The notes under the pieces: model-generated
Databases searched by the model: none
The model's input: the letters and a program-made list of their open reading frames with translations, nothing else
What the model was told of the DNA's origin: nothing
NCBI GenBank assembly: GCA_028292265.1
Contig: JAQGMR010000069.1
Span: 62,001-126,000 of the forward strand
Origin: Herminiimonas sp.
GTDB lineage: Bacteria > Pseudomonadota > Gammaproteobacteria > Burkholderiales > Burkholderiaceae_D
DNA length: 64,000 bases
Direction of reading: 5' to 3'
Shown here: positions 1 to 12,300 of the stretch, piece after piece
How positions within the stretch are numbered: position 1 is the stretch's first letter
Layout: the number at the start of each line of letters is the position of its first letter
Position numbers and translations under genes: made by a program

Positions 1-309
1 ACGCGCCGATTGTTCCGCCATTGAATGTGCTTGTGCACATCGCTCCATTCCTGCTTTGAAACACGTGTAGCCAATGTTGCGGTTACCGGGTGCAGGATCA
101 CAGACGCCGGAGTTCATGTTCCCCGATGGTCTTCGTGCTCGCCTATGGGCCAACTTCGACCATCCACAAAATTTATTTCACGTAATCGCTAAACTTTTTT
201 CGAAACCTTTGGATAACTTGAAAGGGTGTCAGCGACGTGCCGTTCGTTATAAATCGGCGCGTCGCTGACCGGACCAACCAGTTCAATACTTTCCAGGGTG
301 GGCGCGAAG
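1..309. other. upstream region of the Rhs gene, no gene seen
   Basis: No convincing gene is visible. Short open frames here lack ribosome-binding sites and recognisable protein features. The stretch probably holds the promoter and leader of the giant Rhs gene, but I see no consensus -35/-10 pair. Confidence 0.5.
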
Positions 310-3300
310 ATGGTGGCAATTGTCAGTGGCAGCAATGCGGGTCTCGATCTCACTTCTTTCACCTCCCTGGGCAGGCAAGGACCGGGAGGCGTCGCCACCG
401 AGGGGCGCAATGGCGAGCGCGCCTACGTCAATGTCGCTAGCGGCAATCTGGTGGTGCAGGATGTTGATGACCGGTTGGTCGGGCACGGGCTTGCGGTCAC
501 GGCGCTGCGCACCTACAACAGCCAGGGGCAATACAGCGACGACAATGGCGACAACTGGACCGCAGGCATCGTGCGCAAGCAGATCGATGGGAACGGGCCG
601 CTGAACAAGTCTGGGAGCACGGTCCTGCGCACTGAGCAGGATGGCGGCCAGCAGCTTTTTGTCTTCGACGCCGCGCGCGGCGCTTATCTCAACACCGATG
701 GTGGCGGCGCCTACGACACGGTCGTGTTTGACAAGAGCAGCAAACGATTCATCTGGACCGACGGCACGAGCGGTGCAAGCGAAGAGTACGAGTCCAACGG
801 CCTGCGCCGGCTCTTGAGCAGCACCGACCCAAGCGGCAACACGCTTACCTACACCTATTACGGCCCGGGCAGCGGCCTGCCGCACCTGCTGGCCCGGATC
901 GATGACGCCAGCGGCCAGACCACATGGTTCGACTACAGCGCGTTTCAGCAGCTGCAGCAGGTGCGCACCGTCAGCCATGACCCTGATACCGGCGCACTGC
1001 AAACGCAGACGCGCGTGCACTACGCGTATGACTCCGGTGGCCGCCTGGCGACGGTCACGGTGGACCTGTCGCCGCAAGACAATGCGGTTGGCGACGGTCG
1101 TGTCTATGAAACCCGCTACACCTATGTCGGCAAATCGACCACGGTCGCCTCGATCGCGCAGACCGATGGCACGAAACTGTCATTCACTTGGGTCGTGGCC
1201 GGCGGCATGGAGCGCGTCGCCAGCGTGACCGATGGCGCGGGTCAAGTTACGTCGTTTGCCTATGACACCACTAGCCGCCGCACCACCGTGACGGACCCAC
1301 TCAATCTGAGAACCCTGTACGACTACGACGCGCAAGGCCAGTTGGTGAAAGTGACTGGTCCAGCGGTGAATGGTGCCAGCCAGGTCAACAGCTATGCGTA
1401 CAACAGTCGTGGTGACGTGATCCGCACGGTCGATGGCGAAGGCCACGCGACTGACATGCAGTACGACGCGAATGGCAACCAGGTACTGCAACGCGATAGC
1501 GCGGGCAATACCGTTCAGCGCACCTATGACGCGCGCAACCAGTTACTGACTGAAACCGTTTATGTGACGCCGGACCCGGATGCCAACGGTCCGGCTCAAC
1601 CGGCCCAGCCGTTGACGACGCGGAACGTGTACGACAGTGGCGGTCGAAATCTGCTCCGTTTCGTCGTCACCGCGGACGGCCGCGTGACGGAATATCGTTA
1701 CAGCGGCACGGGCGAGCGCATTGCCAGCCTGCGCTACAGCGGCGCGTTCTATAACGTCACCCTGCTGGACCGGAGCACGGCGCCGAGTGAAGCGCAAATG
1801 CAGAAGTGGGGCGCCGGTGTCGATGCCTCGCAGGTCGAACGCACCGACATGCGCTATGACTATCGCGGCCAGCTACAGCAGAGCACGACCTTTGCGAAGG
1901 TGGACACGCTCGGACGTGGCATTGCGGACGGCACGGAATCGACCACCCGTTTCGTGTACGACCAGGCCGGCCTGTTACTTAAAACCGTCTCGCCCAATCA
2001 GGGCAGCACTGCGTATGTCTACGATGGACTAGGGCGTTTGTTGTCTACCGTTAATGCATTGGGCGAGGTCACCGTTTCGCAGTACGACGATGCCCGCAAC
2101 AGCACCACGCTACGTGTGGCGAACGGGCTGGCAACCACCTCTGCATGGGACCGTGCAGGGATACTGATTAGCGTCACGCAGGCCGATGCGGCAGCCAACA
2201 GCCTCGGACAGACGCGCTACACCTACGACGCCGATGGCCGCCTCACAATGACCACGGACTCCACCGGCGTGCGGCACTGGATGCTCTATGACGCCGCTGG
2301 GCGAAAGATCGCCGACATCGACGGCAACGGCAACCTTGTCGAGTACCGGTACAACCGCGATAACAGGCTCACGCACAGCATTGCCTGGGCGACGCCGGTC
2401 AATACCGTCAGTCTGGTGGACGGGCAAGGCTTGCCGACTTCGCCCGCGCTTTCCAGCATCCGCCCGGCGGCTACCGCCCAGGACCGCAACGCGTGGTATG
2501 CCTACGACGCTGCCGGCCGCCTGATCAAGGCGGTCGATGCCAGCGGCGCTGTTACCGAAAGCGTTTACGATGGCGCCTCCCGCCTGGTTCGCGTCACCGG
2601 GTACGCAAACCGCATCGAACTACGCGGCCTGGCCGACCAGCCGACCGCCTCCGCGATCGCGCCGATTTCTTCCGAACTCGACCGGAACAGCCGGAATTTT
2701 TACGACAATGACGGTCACCTTCGCGCGACGCTAGACGGCGAAGGATTCATGACGGTGCTGGACTACGACGCGGCCGGGCGGCTGACGCAAAAGACCACAT
2801 ATGCCACGGCTACGCAGGCTTCCCTGCGGACTGTCGGCACGCTGGCGCAATTGCTGCCATCCACAGCGGTCGGCGACGTTCGCAGTTTCGTCCTCTACAA
2901 CGCCAAGGACGAGGTGGTCGGCGAAGTGGATGGCGAGGGTTATTTGACCGAAACCGCTCGCGACGCCGATGGCAATGTGGTGCGTGCGGTGCGTTACGCC
3001 ACGCGTGTTGACATGAAGCCGGGTGCCACGCATTCCAGTCTGCGACCTGTCGCCACGCTGGCCGACCAGGTGCAGACGTGGCGGTACGATGCTCTGGACC
3101 GGATCGTCTCGCAGACAGACGTCTGGGGTGTGCGGACCGACACAGCCTGGGACCTCACGGGCAACATCGTCGCCACCGCGCGCGCGGTCGGCACGGATGA
3201 ACTGCGCATCGGGCTTGCCAGCTACGATTTGCAAGGGCGCGTTACGGGCCAGTTGAGCGCGGAAGGCGCCGCGCGGCTGACGGGCACCCTTGGCAACCAG

Positions 3301-6300
3301 GGCAATTTGGGCACCCAAGGCACCCAGGGTAATCAAGCCCTTGGCCCAAACCAGAGTCGCGCCGAGGTCGATGCCATCTGGGCTGGATACGGCACGCGCT
3401 TTACGGTTGACGCAGCGGGACGCCGCACCAGCGCGACCGACCCCAACGGCCAGCGCACCCTGTACTTCTACGACAACGATGGCAACCTGACCCACAGCAT
3501 CAACGCGCTCGGTGAAGTCGAGGAACGGCAAGTTGACGCCTTCAATCAGCTCACTGCGACCGTGCGCTATGGCACGCGTCTGGCGCCCGGGGTTCTTGCA
3601 ACCCTCACTGGCGGGCTTGCGACACCCGCCTTGCGCAGCGCACTGGCGGCGATTGCCAACCCCGCGCAAGACAGCCGCGCCACCTTTACTTATGACAGCA
3701 CCGGCACACTGGCCAGCAGCACCGATGCGCTGGGCAACCGCAGCAACTACTTTCACGACGCCTTTGGTCAGGAAAGCGCACGGGCTATAGCGATCGACGC
3801 GACGCATGTTCGCCTGACCGGTGAAACCCATGATCGTCGTGGGCTTTTGACGTCATTGCTGGACGATGCGACACAGGCCAGGCTGCGCAGCAGCACGGCG
3901 TACGATGCCTTTGGTCGCGCTGTTCGCTCCATCGACGCCAACGGCAATGTGAGGTCGCACGCCTATGACAAGCTGGGACGGGAGGTGCAAACGGTTAATG
4001 CGCTGGGCGGCGTGCGGCTGGCAAGCTACGACGCCTTCGACCGCGTACTGCGCCAGACCGACGCCAACGGCAACACCACAACGACTGCCTACAACGACGC
4101 CACACGAAGCATCGTCGTTACCTCGCCTGAGGGCGTTGTTCTGAGCTCTGTTCGTAATCGACATGGCCAGGTCCAGAGCCTGACCGACGGCAATGGCAAC
4201 CTCACCCAATACCGCTATGACAAGAACGGCAACCTGGTCGGCACCGACACGCCGCTCGCGCACACCAGCAAGCGCTATGACACCGCCGACCGGCTGATTG
4301 AAACCACGGACGCCAACGGCAACCGTGTCGCCTACCGCTACGACGCCGCCGACCGGATGCTCACGCGCACAGTTGACCCCGATGGACTGCAACTGGCCAT
4401 GTCCTGGCAATACGATGCAAAGGGTCAGCAGATTGCCGCAACCGATGCGAACGGCGTGCTGACCACCACACGCTACGACCCGGCGGGACGGGCGCTGAGC
4501 CAGACCGTTGATCCAGGCGGATTGAACCTCAGCACTACGTATTCGCTCGATGCGGAGGGCAGGGTCCTGACTGTGACCGGCCCCAGTGGGAATGTCGTGC
4601 AAACCGTCTACGACAATCTTGGCCGGCGTATTGAGGAACACACCGACCCGGCCGGTTTGAATCTTGTCCGTCGTTACGCCTATGACGCCAACGGTAACCT
4701 GATTTCCAGTATCGACCCGAATGGTCACGCCACCCTGTACGCGTGGGACAGCAACGACCGTTTGGTATTCCAGGTCAATGCCGGCGGTGGCGTCACGCAA
4801 ACGACCCATGACGCGGAAGGCCGCGTTATCCGCACCACCAGCTATGCGAAGCCGATTGACGTGACTGGACTGCCTGATTTCGCTGGTCTCAGTGGCTCTG
4901 CCAGTCTCGCTGGCCCGGCTTTGAGTGCAAGAGCGGCCGCCATTGCTGCTCGCATCGTGCAATCGCCCTCAGAGGACGCCGTCGAATACCGCGTGCTTGA
5001 TCGCGACGGCCGCTTGCGCTTCACGGTCGATGCCCTTGGCGCGGTGGTTGAACAGCAGTTTGATGGCAATGGCAACCTGGTGTCGCGCGTTGGTTATGCC
5101 CGTCGGCTGACGGCCTCGGCGCTGTCGGGCAGCACCGCCAGCGTCGCGGCAATGGAAGCCGCGGTGGCGGGACTGCAAAGGACAACCGTTGTAGCCGGCG
5201 TGGAGGATGCCTCGCATGACGTGCATGTGCGCTTTACCTATGACGCGGCCGATCGGCTGGCTTGGAGCGTCAATGGCGTTGGCGCTGTCAGCCAACGCAC
5301 TTACGACCCGGCCGGCAACCTGCTTCGCCAGGTGGATTATTCAACTCCGCTTGATGCGGTCGCATGGTCGGCCCCGCAGTTGGTCCCGCAGTCGGTAACT
5401 GCCAGCAACGACGACCGCGTCACTTCCATGGCCTATGACGCGGCCAACCGCCTGGTGGTCCAGGTGGACCCTGCGGGTGGCGTGGTGCGCCAGTTCTACG
5501 ACGGCATGGGCAACCCGGTGCAGCGCATCGCCTATGCCCATGCGATCGCGCTACCTGCCGATGCCGCGCTAAACGGCACGCTCGGCACCGTTGGCACCGT
5601 TGGTACCGTCGGTACACTGGTCCCAGATCCGGCCAACGATCGTGTATGGAGCACCGCGTTCGACGCGGCCGGACGTGCTGTCCTTGCGATCGATCCCGAA
5701 GGGGCCGTGACGGCGACCCGCTACGATGGCGCTGGCAACGTCGTGGCCACCGTTGCCTATGCGATGTCGGTCGACCCGGCCCGAGTACATCCCGGCATGA
5801 CAGTCGCCGAGACGCAGGCCCTGATCGCGGCCGACCCATCGCACGACCGTGTGCAGCGCAATGTGCTGGACGCTGCGGGCCGGCTTGTCATGCACATTGA
5901 TGGGCTGGGTTACGTCGTACAGAACCAGCTCGACGGCGTCGGCCGGGTACTCGCCACAACGCGTTACGCGCAAGTCATTGCGGACCCCGCTTCCGGCTCA
6001 CCCGGCATGGCGATTGTGCCGTCCGCGCAGGACCAGACCGATCGCTTCATTTATGACGCTGCCGGCAACCTGCTCTCCAGCACCGACGCGCTCGGCAATA
6101 CCGAATCGAACACCTGGGACGCGCTCGGTCAAAAGCTCAGTTTCACCAATAAGAATGGCGCGACCTGGCGCTATCTGCACGATGCGGCGGGACGACTCAC
6201 CACCGAAATATCCCCGCAAGTTGGCATAACGACCCTGCGCCTGGACGTCACCAGCGGCGCAGACCCGGAGATCGCGATTGATGCGACCGCCAGCGGCAAC

Positions 6301-9300
6301 TTCAGCCTCATCACGCGGCTTGACTACGACGCATTCGGCCATGTCGTCGCCCGCACGGAAGCGGCCGGTCGGCCAGAAGAACGTACTACCCGCTACGAGT
6401 ACGATGCACTCGGCCGCCAGACAAAAACTCTGTTCCCCGAAGTCGGGGTTTACGCCGCCGCAGCGGATGACCTTGCCGCGAACGGCATGCACGGATTCGC
6501 CACGCGAACCGAGGTCGCGACCACGCTCTTTAGCCAGGTGTTCTACGACGTATTCGGCGATGCCGTGGCCAACCGCGATGTGGCCGGCAACTTGAGCCTC
6601 AAATTGTATGACCGGCTTGGCCGTGTCAGCTTCGATATTGACGCCGAAGGCTATGTCACCGGGTATGCACGCAACAGGTTCGGAGACGTTACCGCGCTGA
6701 CGCGGTACAGCGCGCAAACCGGCCTGCTGCAAAGCGATGTTCTTCGAAATGACCTCCTGCTGAACGCGCGCGCCGGCGAGCTCGCGTCCGGGAGTACGAA
6801 GGTCGCTAATGTCGCCAATGTCGCCGCCACATTGGCCACCACACTGGCCAACACTCTCGCGACCCGGGATCATGCCAGCGACCGTGTCATCACAACCCGT
6901 TATGACCGCCTCGGCCGCGCCGTCGAAGTGGACGAACCGGAGGCGTTCACCTTCAACGGCGCACAAGGCGTGCGCGCCGGCAAAATCACCCGCTACGTCC
7001 GCGATGTGTTTGGCGCGGTGGTGCAATCGTCGGTGCTGCAGGACCCCATCTCTCAAAGCTGGTCCAACAGCTTCTTTTATTACGACCGGTCGGGCCGGCA
7101 AAGCGCCACGGTCGACGCCATGGGTTTCGTCACAACAGACGCGCGCGACGCGCAGGGCAACCTGGTCGCACATACCGAATATGCCAATGCCACCGGCGCG
7201 CATGACATCGGCGGCTTCGCTCTCCCGGTGGCCAGCACAGAGGATCGCGCCACGCTCTACCGCTACGACGCCCTCAACCGCAAGACCAGCGAAACGCTGT
7301 TGGGCGTCACCTTCAGCAGCACCGCCGATGGCGTCGCACAGAGCGGGAACCTGGTCACGCGTTATGAGTACGACGCCCTTGGGAACCTGGTCACCATTAC
7401 CGACGCAGCCGGCGGCGTCACCACCAGCGTCTACGATGCGCTCGGCAGGGTCCTTGCAGTCGCCGCGCCCACGCGGTCGCAAGCCGATGGCAACGCAAAT
7501 TTTGCCCCCGTCACGGCGTTCAAGCGCGATGCGTACGGCAATGTCGTCGTCCGGATTGACTATGCCGGACGGGTCGACTATGCAGCAAGCGCCAATGCCG
7601 CCGCCCCCGCCCCAAGCGCCGAGGACAGGGTGATGTTGACCCGCTTCGATAGCCATGGCCATGCATTGCAAATCCGTGACGGCAACGGCAACAGCGCATT
7701 CCTCTCCTACGATGCACACGGCCAGTTAGCCAAGCAATGGCAAACCGTCACAGGCAACGACGGCCAGAGCCAGACCGTGTTCCAGGCATACCGCTATGAC
7801 AAAACCGGACGCCAGACCGACGTCATCACGCCGGCCTCAGACGTGCGGCAGGGGCAGGGCGCGCGCGCCATGTCGGTCACCTCGCGCTACGACACCCAGA
7901 CCATGGATGAAACCGGCAAGATCGTCGGGCAAGGCTGGTCTGGCAGCAACCGCGTGGTGCTCAACTGGTCGGGCCTGACAAATGCCACTGGCGGTGCTGT
8001 CCGCGTGGAAATCGGCTATACGGCAGTCGCGCACAGCCTGCCGACACCCAGGGAGGTCGACAAAACTGGCCGGGTCATCGCCTCCAACCCCTCCATCGAA
8101 ACGAAGACACCGCAAACCCGAGCGCAAGTCTATGACGCGGCCGAAGCAGCGGGCGGCATCGCCATGACATGGGAACAAGGGGCCGACGGCGTCAATGAAG
8201 GCATCGATCTGCTGCAAACCATCACGGTCTCGCAGCAGAACGCCGCCGGTGAATGGACCCTGTTGTGGCAGGGCGCACCAGCGCAGGCCACCGGCAACCT
8301 TGCCACCACTGTCAGCCAGGACGAAGCCGGTGTCAACGACACCCATGCGGCGTACAACGCCTTCGGCGAATTGACCAGGCGCGGCATTAACGGTGGGGAG
8401 CAGGAATACTACGACTACGACAATGCCGGCCACCTGTGGCGCACCAACAGCGGCGACGGCGTCGACAAGGTGACGCTGTTCGATGTGCAGGGCCACGGCA
8501 CAGCCCAAATCGGCGGCATTGCCACAAGCCTTGCTCGAGTATCGTCGCCAGAGGCCGCCGCGCAAATGGACGGCACGCGGCGCACGGACTTGCGACTTGA
8601 TGCGCTTGGCCGTGTGGTGCAGCAAGCCATGCCCGAGCGCGACGGGACACGCCCAGTCGTGAACCGCGTGCTGGACCGCTGGGGCAATGTGCTCGAAATA
8701 TCGGATCCGCGCTCTGCTTATACCCGGACCGTTTACCGCTACAACACGCGCAATCAGATCACTGACGAATGGCTGCCGGATGCGGTCGGCAATCAGTCCG
8801 CCGACGCGGCGTCCATGTCGCACACGCAAATGTTTTACGACCAGCTCGGGCGTAACGTCGCCGTGCGGGACGCCGTGGGCAACCTCAGCGGCATGGTCTA
8901 TGACGCCGCTGGCAACCTGATCGAAGAACGTCATGCCGATGGCGGAGTGGTGCGTTCGGCCTTCAACGCGTTCGGCGAACGGGTCCTGCTGCGCGACGCG
9001 CTCGGCAATGCCACCGGCTACCGTTACGACCACGCCGGCCAACTGCTGCAAATCGACCGCCCGGACGGCAGCACGATCCGAAGCCGGTATGACCAGGCCG
9101 GTCGCAAGCTCGCCCTGACCAATGGCGCCGGTGACACGCTCCAGTACCGCTATGACGCCGCCGGCAATCTCATCACCGTCATCCAGCCGCTCGGGCAGGC
9201 GGTATGGAGCCTGTTCGACGCGCAGCACCGCAAGACCGCCGAGATCGACGCCAACGGGTTCTCCAACCAGTGGACCCATGACTACTTCGGCCAGTTGATC

Positions 9301-12300
9301 GCGCATGTCGACCTGGCTGGCGCCGCTTACACCTACACCTATGACGGCGTCACGCGCGAGTTAATTGGGCAATCCAATGTGCACGGCCAGTCACTCTCGT
9401 ATAGCCGAAACGCCGCCGGACAGCTAACGCAGATCGTCGACCATGCCCTGAACCAAATAACCAAGTACGCCTACGACGCAGCGGGAAACCGCATCTTCGA
9501 AAACACGGTCCAGGATGGCGTGACTTATCAAGCCAACCGCAGTGCCTATGACGCGCAGAACCGCATCGTCGACGTGCAGGGCCTGGACGAGTTGCACTTG
9601 CACATGGACTACGACCGCAACGGCAACCGGCTGCACGAGAGCATCAGCTTTCGAACTCCGGCCGCGCCCGATCTTGGCGGCATCGGGGAAACGGGCGACA
9701 CGGGAATCTTCGGTAGCGGGCTGACTGCACTGCAAAAGGAGATCAGCCCGCACGGTGGCGAAGTCATCACTCAAGACCTCTGGTACGCGTACGACACCAT
9801 GAACCGGCAAACCCTGGTCGACGGCGCAGTGGATGGCAACGCCGACAACCTCGCCAATTTGATTGACGGCCAGGGACACCGCATCAGCTACGACCTCAAA
9901 GGCAACCGCCTCAGCGACCGCCACGTCGGCACGCAAATTGGCACCACAGCCCTGGGCGTCGAGGGTGGATCCGGCTTCGCGGCGCCGGTCTACTTGTATG
10001 GCAACCAGCGCGACCTGGTCACAGAGACCTACGGCTACGACAGCAACAACCGCTTGACCAGCGTCCGCGGCACCGCCTTCGACAGCCAGTTCCAGGCGCA
10101 AGACGCCAGCCATGACCGGCTGCTGGACGTGCGTCAGTACGACGGCGCCGACCGGCTCATTGCCAGCGGCCCACAAGGCTTGTCGCAAGGCGTCGTGCAG
10201 CAAATGGTTGCTGTGCACGCCACCCTCGGCGTCACCGCCACGCGAAACAGCTACGACGCCAATGGCCGCCTGCTGCAACAGACCAGCCTCGGTATCGACG
10301 ACCCGGGCGACGGCCATACCGTCCTCGGCGCTGAAGTTGGTGACGACGGCGTGCCGCGCGAACCGCTCGCCAACTTCACCGTCAAGTCGGAAGCCACCTA
10401 CGACGGCTATGACGGCGCCGGCAACCTGCGCACCTACCATGTCACCGTCCCTGGCGAGCACGGCTACACCAGCACCTACACGCTGACCCAGGCCCGCTAC
10501 GACAGCTACAAGGACGGCGCCATCGACGCCACCCGCGCCGACAATGCGGGCCAGCCCGGCAATACCACCGAGACCTACGACGTCAACGGCAACCTGATCG
10601 GCGTCACCGACGCGACCAAGTCGGAATACGCCCGCTCCTTCATCAACGACGCCCGCGGCAATCTTTTGCAGGAAACCCAGCAGGAACGCGTGTTGCGCCA
10701 GATCGTGGTCAACGGCCAGGTCTGGGGCACCTATGGCCGTGCCACCGACCCAACCCGCAACCACGACGACGACGGCAACCCCAACTACATCGACCGCAAC
10801 GAGTTCAACCTTGCCTTTCGGCCGGTCGACAGCACCCACCCGGGCGCCTCGCTGGGGACTTACACCGTGGGTGAAGGCGACACGCTGCAATCCATTGCGC
10901 AGCAGGTTTATGGTGATAGCCAGTTGTGGTACGTGATCGCGGACGGCAATGGCATTAATGGCAGCAATGCCAGCCTGCGTCCGGGCGAGACGCTGCTACT
11001 GCCCAACCCGGTCGGCGGCATTCACAACGACAGCAAGACCTTCAAGATTTACGAAGCAAACCGCGTGGTCGGCGACACCACGCCGAACCTGCCAGTCCCC
11101 AGTGCCGATGAAGGCTGCGGCGGCTTCGGCGCGCTTCTGGTCATGATCGTCGTCGTGGTCGTTGCTTGCATCTCGCAGCAGTACTACCTGGCCGAATACG
11201 GAACGGCCGCAGAAGGCGCCGTCGCAGCGGAAGGCGTAGCAGCAGGCGAAGCCGGCGCTGGTGTTGCCGCAGGGGGTGCTGCAGGGGGTGCTGCAGGGGG
11301 TGCCGCAGGGGGCGCGGCCGCTGGCGGCGTTGCAGCCGGCGCAGGCACCACCTGGACGACCGGCTCGCTGTTTGCAAGCGGCGCATTCGGCGGCGCCGTA
11401 GGCAGCATCGCCGGGCAAGTCGTGGGCAACATCATTGGCGTGCAAGACGGCTTCAGCTGGCAGCAGGTCGCGCTCACCGCCGTCAGCTTCGGCGTGACGG
11501 CCGGGCTTGGAGAATGGATCCCCACCTCAAGCGCCATTGGCAACGTCATGGCACGGGCAGCGGTGGGCAACGCAATGACGCAAGGGATAGGCGTGGCCAC
11601 CGGGTTGCAAAATCACTTCAGCTGGGTGAGCGTGGCGGCCTCGGGCGTGGGCGCAGGGGTTGGCGCCGTCGTGACAACCGAATTGCAGGGCACCGACTTT
11701 GCCACGCCGGCTGGCACGTTGGGCATCAGGGCCGCGTCAGGCTTCGCTGCGGGCTTGACTACGGCGGCACTGCGAGGAGGCCGAGTAGCTGTCCAGCAGG
11801 TGGCGGCGGATGCGTTCGGCAATGCGTTGGGGAGTTCGATCGCGGACGACATCGGCCGAGGGAGTCCGCAGGAACAAGTGCTGGGCAAAACCTCCGCCGA
11901 CGACATGGCCGCGCGCAGAGCGGCGAACTACTGGAATCCCGAGCCGGCCAACAGTTCACCTTCAGTTTTGGAGCTAACCCCGGGGCAATTGGAATTCGTG
12001 GAGAGTTCCGTAGCCGGCCCTGAAACCGCGCTGTCGCCGGCAGTCCTGCAGCGCATACAGCAGCTGTACAGCAACCGGCACGATAGCATCAACGAAATCC
12101 AGATCGCGTCGGCAGGGTCGATAGAGGAACTGAGCGCGCGGCAGGGGCAGCCGATCCTCTACAACGCTGAAAGCGGCTCGATCGGGTGGCCGGTCTCATC
12201 GCCGAATATTGACGTGCGCCCGCTCCCGGAAAGCAGTTTCGGTTCGATCCAGGCCGACCCTGGTTATCTGAGCACGCTGCAAAACATTTACTACGCCAAT

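Noticed and set aside
5998-7719. A 573-codon open frame on the reverse strand inside the Rhs gene, with others of similar kind (7837-9306, 9424-10890)
   Set aside because: They mirror the high-GC third-position pattern of the Rhs coding strand, have no known motifs or ribosome-binding sites, and lie fully within a clear gene.
310-10800. Regular repeated sequence suggesting a CRISPR array or minisatellite
   Set aside because: The periodicity is from YD repeats of one long protein; units vary in length and sequence and there are no spacers.
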